Both the position numbers and the translations under genes were made by a program. Below are positions 9,538 to 18,036 of a DNA stretch of 64,000 nucleotides, in pieces. Position 1 is the first letter of the stretch. Each line of letters opens with the position of its first letter. The notes under the pieces are model-generated. The model had not been told where the DNA came from. It worked only from the letters and a program-made list of their open reading frames with translations, and did no database searches. The DNA comes from CAYUZU01 sp964448675 (GTDB lineage: Bacteria > Planctomycetota > Phycisphaerae > UBA1845 > Fen-1342), in contig CAYUZU010000003.1 of assembly GCA_964448675.1 (NCBI GenBank), positions 186,001 through 250,000 of the forward strand, in the 5' to 3' direction.

Positions 9538-11997
9538 ATGTACAGAACCGCCAGGCCCCAGCGCCGAGCGGGGATTCTTACAGGGATCCTCTTCGCCATC
9601 GGCGTCACCGCTGCCGCCGCTGCCCAGACTTCGACCGGGGGATTCGTGACCGGCGACGCCATGCGGGCCTACGAGCAGTGGCGCCAGGCGATGCAGGCCC
9701 TCCTCGAGCGCGACGACGACCAGGCCGAGCAGGCCTTCGCCGCGCTGCTCGAGATGGAGCCGTCGCCGATGCGGCTTGCGCTGCTCGAGGACCACCTCGC
9801 CACCCAGAGCGCTTACGGTGGCGCCGTCCTGTTGCTCGAGCAGGATTATGAGGCGGGTACGCTCGGTGAGGCGGGCCGCCGCGTCGTGGAACTGCTCCAG
9901 ACTGGTCGCGAGCGGCTCAACCAGGCGAACGACGGCTTCTACTTCAGCCAGCTCGGGCGCTTCGACGTCGCGCAGGCGAACTTCGCCGCCCTGCTCAACG
10001 CCGATCCCGATCCCGTCGCCCTGCTCGAATTCGTCGATCGCAAGCCGCGCCGCAAGGACATCCTCGTCCGGCTCTTCGGCCACCCGATCGTCGGCCAGTC
10101 CGCCCACCGCATCAGCGACCTGCTCCAGGAGGGCGAGCTGCGCATCAAGTCCGATCCGGTCCGCATCAAGGAGAACATCGAGCGCCTCGCCGGCCCGCCG
10201 CGCGGCTATGAGAACGCCGTCGCCGCGCTGCGCGACTCCGGCGAGTACGCCATCCCGTTCATGATCCAGTACCTGCAGGATCCCGCGCAGCAGGACCTGA
10301 CGGCCCCCATCCTGCGGGCCCTGCCCACGATTGATCGGCCGGCGATGAACCCGCTGGTGCAGGCGCTGGGCATGGACGACAACGCGACCAAACGCTACGT
10401 CATCGAGGCGCTGGGCGAGCTCGGCTACGTGCAGGCCGTGCCGTACCTCCTCGAGGTGCGCAACGCGCCCAAGACGCCCGAAGCCATCAAGACGCGCATC
10501 GGCGACGCCCTCACCCGGTTGCGCTCGCAGGGCGCGGTCTTCCCCGCCGACATCAGCGTCGCCGATGCCTTCTACGAGCTGGCCGATCGCTACTACAACG
10601 ACAAGCCCTCGCTGGCCGCCGACAAGCGGCTCGATACGGCCAACGTCTGGTACTGGCGCGACGGGCTCCTGCAGAATATCCGCGTCCCCACCGTGATCTT
10701 CAACGAGATCATGTGCATGCGCTGCTGCGAGGAAGCGCTGCAGGCCGACCCGGGCATGAAGCCCGCCATCGCGCTGTGGCTCGCGGCCAACTTCCGCCGT
10801 GTCGCCCAGCTCCCCCAGGGGGCATCGGACTACACCCGGCCGGACGATTTCCCGCCCGCCGCGTACTTCGCCCAGTCCGCCGGTCCCGAGCCCTGCCTCA
10901 TGGCCCTGGCCCGCGCCCTGGACGACGCCGACCCGGCGGTCGCTCTCGGCACGATCGACGCGCTGCGCAGGACCGCCGGTCCCGCGAGCCTGACCACGGA
11001 CGCGCACGGCCGGCTGCCGCTGGCCGAGGCCCTTGCCTACCCCGGCCGCATGGTCCGCGTGCGCGCCGGCCTCACGCTGGGCCACGCCCGGCCCACGCAG
11101 CCGTTCCACAATGACCAGAACCTCATGCCCGTGCTGTCCGAGGCGCTCATGCTGTACGGTGGCGCGCGCAACGCGCTGGTGATCGACCCGGATGACGGCT
11201 CGGCCAACTTCACCGCCGGCCTGCTGCGGGCCCTCGGCTACACCGTCCTGTCCGATGCCGCCCTGCTTGCCGGTCTCCAGAAGGTCCGTGACGAGCTGCC
11301 CGGCATCGACGTGATCGTGCTCGCCTCCGACGTCAAGAAGCCAACTCTGAACGAGGCGCTGGCCACGCTCCGCAGCGAGTTTCGCTTTGCCGCCACCCCG
11401 GTCGTGATCATGACCAAGCGCGGCGATGCGGAGATGGCGCAGGAACTCGTCCGCGGCAATCCGCGCCTCGGTCGCGTGCCGGTCCAGCCGCAGCCGGAAA
11501 TGCTCGAGCGGACCATCACCGAGGTGATCCAGGCCATCGGTTCGCAGCCCATCACACCGGAGGTCGGGGCCGAGCTGGCGGTCGACGCCGCCGACGTGCT
11601 GCGGAACCTCGCGCTGAGCCAGAACCCGCTCTTCGACGTCTCCCAGGCGCAGCCGGCGCTGCTGGCTGCACTGGAAGCCCGCCAGGGCGAGCTGCGGCTC
11701 AAGGTGGCCCAGGTCCTTGGTTACCTGGGCACCCCGGCCGCCCAGGAGGCCATCGCCCAGATCGCCCTGGATGAGACCGAAGACAAGCAGATGCGCATCA
11801 GCATGTTTGCCGCCCTGGCCGAAGCGGCCAAGCGCCGCGGCAGCCTGCTGGGTGGCGACCTGATCGACCAGATTGTCACGACGGCCCAGCGCCACCAGGA
11901 CATGGACATCCGCGAAGCCGCGTCGCAGGCCCTCGGCGCCCTCAACGTCCCGGGCGCCCCCGCCAGCGAGATCATCCGCGACCAGTACCGCGGCTAG
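9538..11997 (+). CDS. Exported HEAT-repeat protein with embedded receiver-like domain
   Basis: The start is the ATG after GGAGGTGGGT, not the earlier in-frame codon at 9469, which lies only a few bases from the expected transcription start. The 819-residue product opens with a signal peptide (basic MYRTARPQRRAG, hydrophobic ILFAIGVTAAAAA). HEAT-like repeats follow at about 200-330 and 700-800 (for example DVREAASQALGAL-type units). Residues 541-665 read like a CheY receiver: ALVIDPDD at the acidic pair, IVLASDVKKP with D598 where the phospho-acceptor belongs, VVIMTKRG at the Thr strand, and VPVQPQP where the conserved Lys-Pro becomes Gln-Pro. A receiver-like fold on an exported protein is unusual. 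The downstream gene begins 11 bp after the stop, so the two form an operon. Confidence 0.85.
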   Translation: MYRTARPQRRAGILTGILFAIGVTAAAAAQTSTGGFVTGDAMRAYEQWRQAMQALLERDDDQAEQAFAALLEMEPSPMRLALLEDHLATQSAYGGAVLLLEQDYEAGTLGEAGRRVVELLQTGRERLNQANDGFYFSQLGRFDVAQANFAALLNADPDPVALLEFVDRKPRRKDILVRLFGHPIVGQSAHRISDLLQEGELRIKSDPVRIKENIERLAGPPRGYENAVAALRDSGEYAIPFMIQYLQDPAQQDLTAPILRALPTIDRPAMNPLVQALGMDDNATKRYVIEALGELGYVQAVPYLLEVRNAPKTPEAIKTRIGDALTRLRSQGAVFPADISVADAFYELADRYYNDKPSLAADKRLDTANVWYWRDGLLQNIRVPTVIFNEIMCMRCCEEALQADPGMKPAIALWLAANFRRVAQLPQGASDYTRPDDFPPAAYFAQSAGPEPCLMALARALDDADPAVALGTIDALRRTAGPASLTTDAHGRLPLAEALAYPGRMVRVRAGLTLGHARPTQPFHNDQNLMPVLSEALMLYGGARNALVIDPDDGSANFTAGLLRALGYTVLSDAALLAGLQKVRDELPGIDVIVLASDVKKPTLNEALATLRSEFRFAATPVVIMTKRGDAEMAQELVRGNPRLGRVPVQPQPEMLERTITEVIQAIGSQPITPEVGAELAVDAADVLRNLALSQNPLFDVSQAQPALLAALEARQGELRLKVAQVLGYLGTPAAQEAIAQIALDETEDKQMRISMFAALAEAAKRRGSLLGGDLIDQIVTTAQRHQDMDIREAASQALGALNVPGAPASEIIRDQYRG

Positions 11998-12008
11998 GAG
12001 ATCGGCTT

Positions 12009-12701
12009 ATGTTCACGATCATCACACCACTGCTCGCGCTGCTGGCCGCCGCCATCCCCGCCGACACCGACATCGGCCGCGGGCCCGAGCCCTCGCTGCA
12101 CCCCATCTCGTGGGAATTCGATTTCGCCTACCTCGATCCCCGGCGGATCGAGGTGCAGGTGCCTGGCACGCACGAGGTCGAGGTGTACTGGTACATGGTC
12201 TACACCGTGACCAACACCAGCCGTCACGGCCAGCGTTTCTTCCCCACGTTCCAAATCGTGACCGAGGACCTGCGGGTGCTGAACACCGATGTGGGGATCA
12301 GCCCGCTCGTGTTCGAGGCCATCGCCGAACGGCACCGCACCACACACAAGTACCTGGTCCACCCGACCAAGGCGCTCGGGGCCCTGCTCACCGGGCCCGA
12401 TTACGCCCGCGAATCGGTGGCCATCTGGCGGGCTTCTGACGTAAACCTAAACAAGTTCAGGATTTACGTCGAAGGGCTCAGCGGCGAGACCCGGTTTATT
12501 CCCAACCCCGCCTACGACCCGGAGCAGCCCGAGACGGCCACCGTCCCCGGGCCCGACGGCGAGCCGGTGGAAATCGTCGTGAATCCGCGCCATTTCACCC
12601 TTCGAAAAACGCTCGAAATCCCCTATACTCTGCCTGGATCGCCTCAGGCCCGCCAGAATGTGCTGCCTGAGCGGGGTGAGGTCCGGTGGGTTATGCGCTA
12701 A
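12009..12701 (+). CDS. Exported protein of unknown function
   Basis: The 230-residue product begins MFTIITPLLALLAAAIPAD, a short signal peptide. The ATG follows TAGGAG. The mature part is beta-rich with VYWYMVYTVTNTSRHGQRFFPTFQIVTED near residue 60, which looks like an immunoglobulin-like or NPCBM-type beta domain, though I cannot name a family. It lies 11 bp downstream of the HEAT-protein gene and is probably co-expressed with it. A possible promoter for rpmA lies within its last 110 bp. Confidence 0.75.
   Translation: MFTIITPLLALLAAAIPADTDIGRGPEPSLHPISWEFDFAYLDPRRIEVQVPGTHEVEVYWYMVYTVTNTSRHGQRFFPTFQIVTEDLRVLNTDVGISPLVFEAIAERHRTTHKYLVHPTKALGALLTGPDYARESVAIWRASDVNLNKFRIYVEGLSGETRFIPNPAYDPEQPETATVPGPDGEPVEIVVNPRHFTLRKTLEIPYTLPGSPQARQNVLPERGEVRWVMR
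12601..12629 (+). promoter_or_regulatory. Possible promoter for rpmA
   Basis: TTCGAA at 12601 and TATACT at 12624-12629 are 17 bp apart. The -10 is good (5/6) and the -35 weak (3/6). It lies inside the end of the preceding gene, about 140 bp before rpmA. This would let rpmA be expressed separately from the exported-protein genes. Confidence 0.35.
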
Positions 12702-12770
12702 ACGAGTCGAGACACCCCGGCTTCTCGCCGATGGGGTGGTCGGATCACCTGCTAAGACGGAAGAACGAAG

Positions 12771-13022
12771 ATGGCTCACAAGAAAGGTCAAGGCTCGACC
12801 CGCAACGGTCGCGACAGCATGCCGCAGTTTCGCGGCGTCAAGCTCTATGGCGGGCAGGCCGCCAAGGCCGGCTCGATCATCATCCGCCAGTGCGGCACGC
12901 CGTTCAAGCCCGGTCACAACGTCGGCCGCGGCAAGGACGACACGCTCTTCGCGCTCACCGAGGGCGTCGTCGAGTTCCGCGGGCGGCTGGTCTCCGTGCT
13001 GCCGAGCGAAGCCACCAACTAA
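12771..13022 (+). CDS. rpmA: 50S ribosomal protein L27 (bL27)
   Basis: bL27 lies at the peptidyl-transferase centre of the 50S subunit. The 83-residue protein begins MAHKKGQGSTRNGRDS and contains GVKLYGGQ, IIIRQCGTPF and VGRGKDDTLFALTEG, all family hallmarks. Glycine/lysine residues at the N-terminus that contact tRNA are intact, and there is no cleavable N-terminal extension. The usual upstream partner rplU (L21) is absent; an exported-protein gene stands there instead. A strong terminator follows the stop by 9 bp. Confidence 0.98.
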   Translation: MAHKKGQGSTRNGRDSMPQFRGVKLYGGQAAKAGSIIIRQCGTPFKPGHNVGRGKDDTLFALTEGVVEFRGRLVSVLPSEATN

Positions 13023-13031
13023 GCTCAACCA

Positions 13032-13071
13032 GAGCGTGCGGTCGCGGACAACGTGGTCGCACGCTCTTTTT
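13032..13071 (+). terminator. Rho-independent terminator after rpmA
   Basis: GAGCGTGCG at 13032-13040 pairs perfectly with CGCACGCTC at 13058-13066 (9 bp, 17-nt loop), followed by five T at 13067-13071. Position and shape fit an intrinsic terminator of rpmA. Confidence 0.85.
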
Positions 13072-13073
13072 CC

Positions 13074-13357
13074 TTGCGCCGATCCCGGGGGTCACCGCAC
13101 GAATCACGGTCACGTCTGGCTGCGCCGCAGTGTGCCTCGGCTCTGTGAGCCGTGCGCGGAGTAACCAGGTCACAAGGTAATAGCGTAACAACGCGAATCA
13201 GCCGCGGTTCCCCGATCCCGGCCCCCTGGATCCTGCCGATTGCTGCCGCAGGACGCGGTGGCTGCCATGGGCAGACCATGATGAAGCCGGGGGTTGCCCG
13301 TGTATCATGCGTACCGCGCCACGAGATCGCCGCCGCCGTTATGATCATGCGTAACCC
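13074..13357. other. Intergenic stretch without recognisable gene
   Basis: These 284 bp lie between the rpmA terminator and the membrane-anchored protein at 13358. I see no RNA gene, strong promoter or repeat. The short open frames here have no ribosome-binding site. Confidence 0.5.
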
Positions 13358-14818
13358 ATGACCACCTCCCCACCCCACGATGCACAGGCCGACAAGCAGC
13401 CCTGGCCGCCGCGCTACTGGTGGCTCAAGCGGATCGCGGTTGCTGTCGCCATCCTCCTGCTGGCGGTACTGATCTTCCGCCTCGCCATCGGCGAAATCGC
13501 CGCGCGGCGTTATGCGGCCCGCATCGCCAGGCTCGAAGCGCTTGACGAGCCGATCGGGGCGGCCGACTTCCAGCGGCCGCCCCTGCCCGACGAACAGAAC
13601 GCTGCTCCGGTGCTATTGGCCGCGGTTGAAGCCCTCGTGACCCAGGTCGACGAGATTCAATTGTCAACGCTGTTGCGGCAGGCCGCCGAGATCCCGCGGC
13701 GGCCGGACGATGTAGATCGCCTCCTCGCCGCCAACGCCGAGACTTTGCGCCTGGTCCGTGCCGCTCGCAGCCGGCCCGACGCCGATTGGGGCCTCGACTT
13801 CAGCCAGGGGATGGTCGGTGTGCAATTTCCAGATTTCTTCGAGCAACTCAGCCTGGCCGATCTGGTCCTGCTCACCGCGCAACGCGCAGCCGACCGCGGC
13901 GACCACGCAGCGGCGGTAGCCTACCTGCGCGACACTCAGCACATGGCTGGTGCAATCAACGAGGGGGACTTGATGCTGGCGCACCTGGCAGGCCACCTCA
14001 TCACCTTGAAGATGGCCTCCCTGGCCGAGGACATTGCGCCTACGCTGCGAATCGCACCCACGCCGGCCCCCGCCAGCAATGCCCCGACCGCAGCCGCTCG
14101 TGCCGATGTCACCGCGCTCATCCATAGCCTGCTCGACGAAGCGGCTCTGCAGCGCGGCTGGTTCGACGCCATGTGCATCGAACGCGCCTTCATGATAGCA
14201 ACAATCGAGTGCTTCATCGCCGACCCATTCGACCGGACGGTGCTGGGCCGGACGAGTCCCGCGAGCCTCGAGTTGCCGGGCTTCCTCGGCTGGTGGGTGA
14301 CACCGGTGATACGCTTCGACGCCATCTTCGCCCTGAATCACGCCGACGCCCATGTCAACGCTGCCCGCGCGACCAGTGCCGTCGACGCCGACCGGGTCGG
14401 CATCACGCCCGCGTTGACCGGCACCCTGGTCGACCGACTCGCCGGTCCGCTGAGCCATTTCATTGTTCCTCAATACGGCGACGTATATCGCAGGCGATTC
14501 GAGATCATCGCGCAACGCCGCCTGCTCGCCACGCGCCTCGCGCTCCGCCTCTACGAGGTCGACCACGGGCGGCGGCCGGCAACACTGGACGAGCTCGTGC
14601 CGGCGTATCTGCCCGCGGTGCCGCGCGATCCCATGCTGGCCGCCGAACCGCCAATCCGCTACGAGCCGGGCGGCGCGCGCCCGCGCCTGTTTGCGGGCCA
14701 TCCAGATTGGGAACCCGGCGCGCCCGCGAAGTCGCGGCGTCGCGAGCCCACAGAGATGCTGCTCGACCCGGATCCGCCCCCAGCCATCGAAGCGCGGCCC
14801 GCCTCGCAGCCGCAGTAG
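13358..14818 (+). CDS. Membrane-anchored protein of unknown function (486 aa)
   Basis: The product has one N-terminal hydrophobic segment (IAVAVAILLLAVLIFRLAI, about residues 26-45) with a short cytoplasmic head, so most of it faces the periplasm. The rest is helical, with no motif I recognise. The C-terminal part RLALRLYEVDHGRRPATLDELVPAYL resembles a segment seen in many planctomycete proteins of similar layout, where a short peptide plus DELVP-YL follows a helical domain. A proline-rich tail ends the protein. The upstream spacing (GTAACCC) gives no strong ribosome-binding site. It converges with the next gene. Confidence 0.75.
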   Translation: MTTSPPHDAQADKQPWPPRYWWLKRIAVAVAILLLAVLIFRLAIGEIAARRYAARIARLEALDEPIGAADFQRPPLPDEQNAAPVLLAAVEALVTQVDEIQLSTLLRQAAEIPRRPDDVDRLLAANAETLRLVRAARSRPDADWGLDFSQGMVGVQFPDFFEQLSLADLVLLTAQRAADRGDHAAAVAYLRDTQHMAGAINEGDLMLAHLAGHLITLKMASLAEDIAPTLRIAPTPAPASNAPTAAARADVTALIHSLLDEAALQRGWFDAMCIERAFMIATIECFIADPFDRTVLGRTSPASLELPGFLGWWVTPVIRFDAIFALNHADAHVNAARATSAVDADRVGITPALTGTLVDRLAGPLSHFIVPQYGDVYRRRFEIIAQRRLLATRLALRLYEVDHGRRPATLDELVPAYLPAVPRDPMLAAEPPIRYEPGGARPRLFAGHPDWEPGAPAKSRRREPTEMLLDPDPPPAIEARPASQPQ

Positions 14819-14845
14819 TCCACCTCGCGCGGCACAAGGCATCCG

Positions 14846-15706
14846 TTACGCTCCGCGCTGCGCCGCATGCACCATCACGATCACGTAGCCGACCACCAGC
14901 GCCAGCGTTAGCAACAGCACGCCGCTCACCAGCCACAGCACCGGCACCAGCACCGCCAGCCACGTTGCTGCGCCTCGGCGTCGCAGCAGCCGGCGGGCCA
15001 GCTGCACCAGCAGCGCCAGGTAGAACGCGAGCACCACTGGAAACACCGCGTTGAACAGCACGTAGCCAATGCGTCCCGCGTCGTCCTCGTCGCCGCCGAG
15101 CAGCCCGACCAGAATCGCACACGGCCCCCACAGGAACAGAAACGCCGGCATCAGCGCCAGGGCCGCGCAGGCGTAGTAGCTCAATGCAATGGCCCGATTC
15201 TGCTGCGCGATGCTCAAGTACCGCCGGTGGAAAAAGTAACTCGGGATCCCGGTGATCGCGGCCAACCACAGCAGCCCCACCGCCCCCGCCAGCGCCAGCA
15301 GCCAGCCTCCCTCCTCATAGACCTCGTCCGTCGGAGCCCCGACGGCCACACCCACGCCATGCGTCACAACGAACGAGCCGAAAACCAGCAGGATCGTCAT
15401 CCAACGGAAGCGCTGCGCGTCGGCGTAGCTCACCGGCCGGGCGTGCTCGGCGGCCAGGTGCCGCGGTCGCCGCACGACCAGCCACACCGTCTGGCAGTAG
15501 GCCCGCAACCGACCGCGCTCGCGGCGGTGGACCCACGGAATGTGCGATTCCGCATCGCGCAGGATCGCGAGGTGCGACCCGCACTCCGGGCAGCGGTCGC
15601 TCGTCAATCCGCGCACATCGTAGCCGCAATCCGGGCAGATCAACCCCGCCGGCAATGCGGGCAGCAGTTCGTTCGGCGGCGGCGGCGCCATCATGCGGCC
15701 CATCAT
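14846..15706 (-). CDS. Zinc-ribbon membrane protein
   Basis: An N-terminal zinc ribbon has the pairs CPDCGYDVRGL and CPECGSH (about residues 25-45), a form widespread in Planctomycetes. Five or six hydrophobic segments follow, for example WMTILLVFGSFVVTHGVGVAV, LLALAGAVGLLWLAAITGI and a pair of segments near the C-terminus. The total is about 286 residues from the ATG chosen here. The frame is open to 15754, but the residues before MMGRMM look random; ATGs at 15706, 15694 and 15691 are all possible. The function is unknown, and it is likely a membrane protein of the Yip1 or DUF kind with an added metal-binding head. Confidence 0.75.
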   Translation of the reverse strand: MMGRMMAPPPPNELLPALPAGLICPDCGYDVRGLTSDRCPECGSHLAILRDAESHIPWVHRRERGRLRAYCQTVWLVVRRPRHLAAEHARPVSYADAQRFRWMTILLVFGSFVVTHGVGVAVGAPTDEVYEEGGWLLALAGAVGLLWLAAITGIPSYFFHRRYLSIAQQNRAIALSYYACAALALMPAFLFLWGPCAILVGLLGGDEDDAGRIGYVLFNAVFPVVLAFYLALLVQLARRLLRRRGAATWLAVLVPVLWLVSGVLLLTLALVVGYVIVMVHAAQRGA

Positions 15707-15861
15707 GGCACGCTCATCGCAGTGTGTCGAGCAACAACGGCCGCCCGGCGGCACGGGTTTGGATGACTTGAATCCGGCGCGTCGAACCCGCCCTACCCCT
15801 CTCGAATCCGGCGGGCAAAACCCGCGCTACCCTCATCACTTCGCCCCCCCATTTGCTCTTA

Positions 15862-17043
15862 TCATTCCGCGATCCTGTAGTACTGATCCCGCCGCTGTGG
15901 CGTCCAGCCCGCCTCGGTGATCAGCCGGCGGATCTCGTCTTCGTTCAGCCGGTACGTTGTCCCCGCCGCCGACACGACGTTCTCCTCCATCATCACCGAC
16001 CCCATGTCGTTCGCCCCGAAGAACAGCGCCAATTGCCCGATCTTCGGCCCCATCGTCACCCAACTCGACTGGATGTTGGGGATGTTGTCCAGGTACAGCC
16101 GCGCCAGCGCCAGCAGCTTCAGGTACTCATGCGCCCCGGCCAGACGCAGATAGCGCCCCTCCGGCGGCGCATTGCGATCATTCGGCCCCGCTGCTTCGTC
16201 CGCAGCCACCGCCGCCGCCAGCGACCCTTCCACCCGCGGCTGCGGCCAGCGTCCCAGCGGCGTCCCCGCCGGCTGAAACGGCCAGTGGATGAACGCCGTG
16301 AAGCCCCCCGTCTCGTCCTGCAACTCGCGCAGCCGGCGCAGATGCTCGATCCGCTCGGCGGCCGTCTCGATATGGCCGAACATCATCGTGCAACTAGTCC
16401 GCATGCCGATCTGGTGCGCCGCGCGCATCACCGCGAGCCACTGCTCGGTGGTTGCCTTGCCGCGGCCGATGCGCCGCCGCACCGCCTCGACCAGGATCTC
16501 CCCCCCGCCGCCGGGAATCGTGTCGAGCCCGGCCTCCTGCAACCGGAGCAGCACGTCGCGCAGCGGCATGTCGAAGACCGCGCTGAAGGCCCAGATCTCC
16601 GGCGGGCTGAACGCGTGCACGTGGATCGTCGGATACTCGCGCTTGATGAACCGCAGCAGATCCAGGTACCACGAGAATGGCAGGCCCTGCCCGCTTTCGT
16701 GCGACTCGTTCGGCACCAGCCCGCCCTGCATCAGGATCTGTGTCCCGCCGATCGCGATGAGCTCCTCGATCTTCTGCCCGATCTGCTCGAAGCTCAGCAC
16801 GTACGCGCCCTCCGCGCCCGGCCGGCGATAGAAGTTGCAGAACGTACAGCGCGCCGTACAGACATTCGCATAGTTGATGTTGCGATCCACGACGTACGTG
16901 CGGTATGGCTCGGGGTGCAGCGCCAGCGTGCGTGCCAGCGCCCGCCGGCCGAGCTCGTGCACCGGCATCTCGCGGTACAGGGCCAGCGCGTCAGCGTCGC
17001 TGACCCGCGTGAAACGAGTATCGGAAGCGGGGGACAGGGTCAC
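15862..17043 (-). CDS. mqnC: Cyclic dehypoxanthinyl futalosine synthase (radical SAM)
   Basis: MqnC cyclises dehypoxanthine futalosine in the futalosine route to menaquinone. The 393-residue protein has the radical SAM cluster motif C62-x3-C66-x2-C69 (VCTARCTFCNFYR), preceded by DRNINYANV. It also has GGTQILMQGGL, IHVHAFSPPEI, TIPGGGGEI and MMFGHIETAAER, all typical of MqnC rather than MqnE. The GTG start overlaps the mqnA stop (GTGA), so both are translated from one message. Length is normal and no defect is seen. Confidence 0.93.
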   Translation of the reverse strand: MTLSPASDTRFTRVSDADALALYREMPVHELGRRALARTLALHPEPYRTYVVDRNINYANVCTARCTFCNFYRRPGAEGAYVLSFEQIGQKIEELIAIGGTQILMQGGLVPNESHESGQGLPFSWYLDLLRFIKREYPTIHVHAFSPPEIWAFSAVFDMPLRDVLLRLQEAGLDTIPGGGGEILVEAVRRRIGRGKATTEQWLAVMRAAHQIGMRTSCTMMFGHIETAAERIEHLRRLRELQDETGGFTAFIHWPFQPAGTPLGRWPQPRVEGSLAAAVAADEAAGPNDRNAPPEGRYLRLAGAHEYLKLLALARLYLDNIPNIQSSWVTMGPKIGQLALFFGANDMGSVMMEENVVSAAGTTYRLNEDEIRRLITEAGWTPQRRDQYYRIAE

Positions 17044-17858
17044 GACACGGCCCCCGTGCGGCCCGCCAACGTCGGATCAAAATCGAACCGTGCGTCGCGC
17101 GGCACGAGATCCGCCGCCGCACAAAGCGCTGCGAAGCGCTGGACCCCCGCCACCGCCCGCGCGTCCAGCACGAAGCGCAAGCACCGCGTGAGATAGCGGT
17201 GCGCCAACTCGGCCGGCCAGCCGCGCCGCGGCCCCTCGGTCAGGGCGATCTCCGCCGCCGCCGCGACGCCTGCATCGCGCGCCTCGTTCAACAGCGTCGC
17301 CAGCGCGGTCATGTCCGCCGCCCGCTCGGCCCCCACCGCCCAGCCGGCGAACACGAAGGGCAAGCCCGTGTGCTGCCGCCAGGCGCCGCCCAGGTCCACT
17401 TCATACCCGAAGCTGGCGCGGGCCGAGTCCACCACCTTGTCGCCGATCAGGAGCACGGCATCGACGTCTGGCGCGTCCAGCGGCGTGGTCCCCGCCGGCT
17501 GCAGCGTCAGCGCCTGCCCGAACAGCTCGCGCCACAGCACGGTCGCCAGCGCAATCGACGTATGCGAATCGGTGTCGTAGTACAGCTTGCGTATGCGATC
17601 CGGCGGCACGCGCGAGAAAACGCGCACAGTCATCGTCTCGCCATCACTCCCGATACATGCATCTGAAACTACCTGATAGCGCCCGCCCGCCCGCAGCACG
17701 TCGATCACCGGAATCAGGGCCACATCGACCTCCCCCAGTTCCAGCCGCGCCGGCAGCGCCGACGGCACGTCGAACACGCATTCGACGTCCGGGCGCGCTG
17801 CCAACCCGTGGATCAGCGGCCGTGCATTGAGGAACGATACGACACCCAGGCGATACAC
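17040..17858 (-). CDS. mqnA: Chorismate dehydratase (menaquinone, futalosine pathway)
   Basis: MqnA removes water from chorismate to give 3-[(1-carboxyvinyl)oxy]benzoate. The product reads RLGVVSFLNARPLIHGL at the N-terminus, then VDVALIPVIDVL, YYDTDSHTSIALATVLWREL and DAVLLIGDKVV, which are family signatures of this periplasmic-binding-protein-like fold. I chose GTG at 17858 because AAGAGG lies 8 nt upstream and the family starts at this point; the frame is open further to 17978. Its last codons overlap mqnC. The other mqn genes are not in the window. Confidence 0.9.
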   Translation of the reverse strand: MYRLGVVSFLNARPLIHGLAARPDVECVFDVPSALPARLELGEVDVALIPVIDVLRAGGRYQVVSDACIGSDGETMTVRVFSRVPPDRIRKLYYDTDSHTSIALATVLWRELFGQALTLQPAGTTPLDAPDVDAVLLIGDKVVDSARASFGYEVDLGGAWRQHTGLPFVFAGWAVGAERAADMTALATLLNEARDAGVAAAAEIALTEGPRRGWPAELAHRYLTRCLRFVLDARAVAGVQRFAALCAAADLVPRDARFDFDPTLAGRTGAVS

Positions 17859-18036
17859 GATGGACACCTCTTGCGGCTGGTCGACCGGGGTAGGAGGAAT
17901 CGCAGCAAGTGAGTATAATGCGGCCTCGGTCGGGCCCCCACGAGGGACAGCAGCGCTTTTGCTAGTTTCAAAAACCATGAAAAGCTGCCGTGGTCAGCCC
18001 GACATCAACCCGGCCCGCTGCCGAAGGAGACCGACC

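Noticed and set aside
9451..11895. 814-codon minus-strand open frame across the HEAT gene
   Set aside because: The plus strand has a consensus promoter, a ribosome-binding site and HEAT repeats; the antisense product is low-complexity Gly/Leu/Val/Arg.
17827..18036. N-terminal extension of the 18037 gene
   Set aside because: The added residues have no similarity; the ATG at 18037 has AAGGAG upstream and begins a proper signal peptide. A TATAAT at 17914-17919 has no -35 partner.
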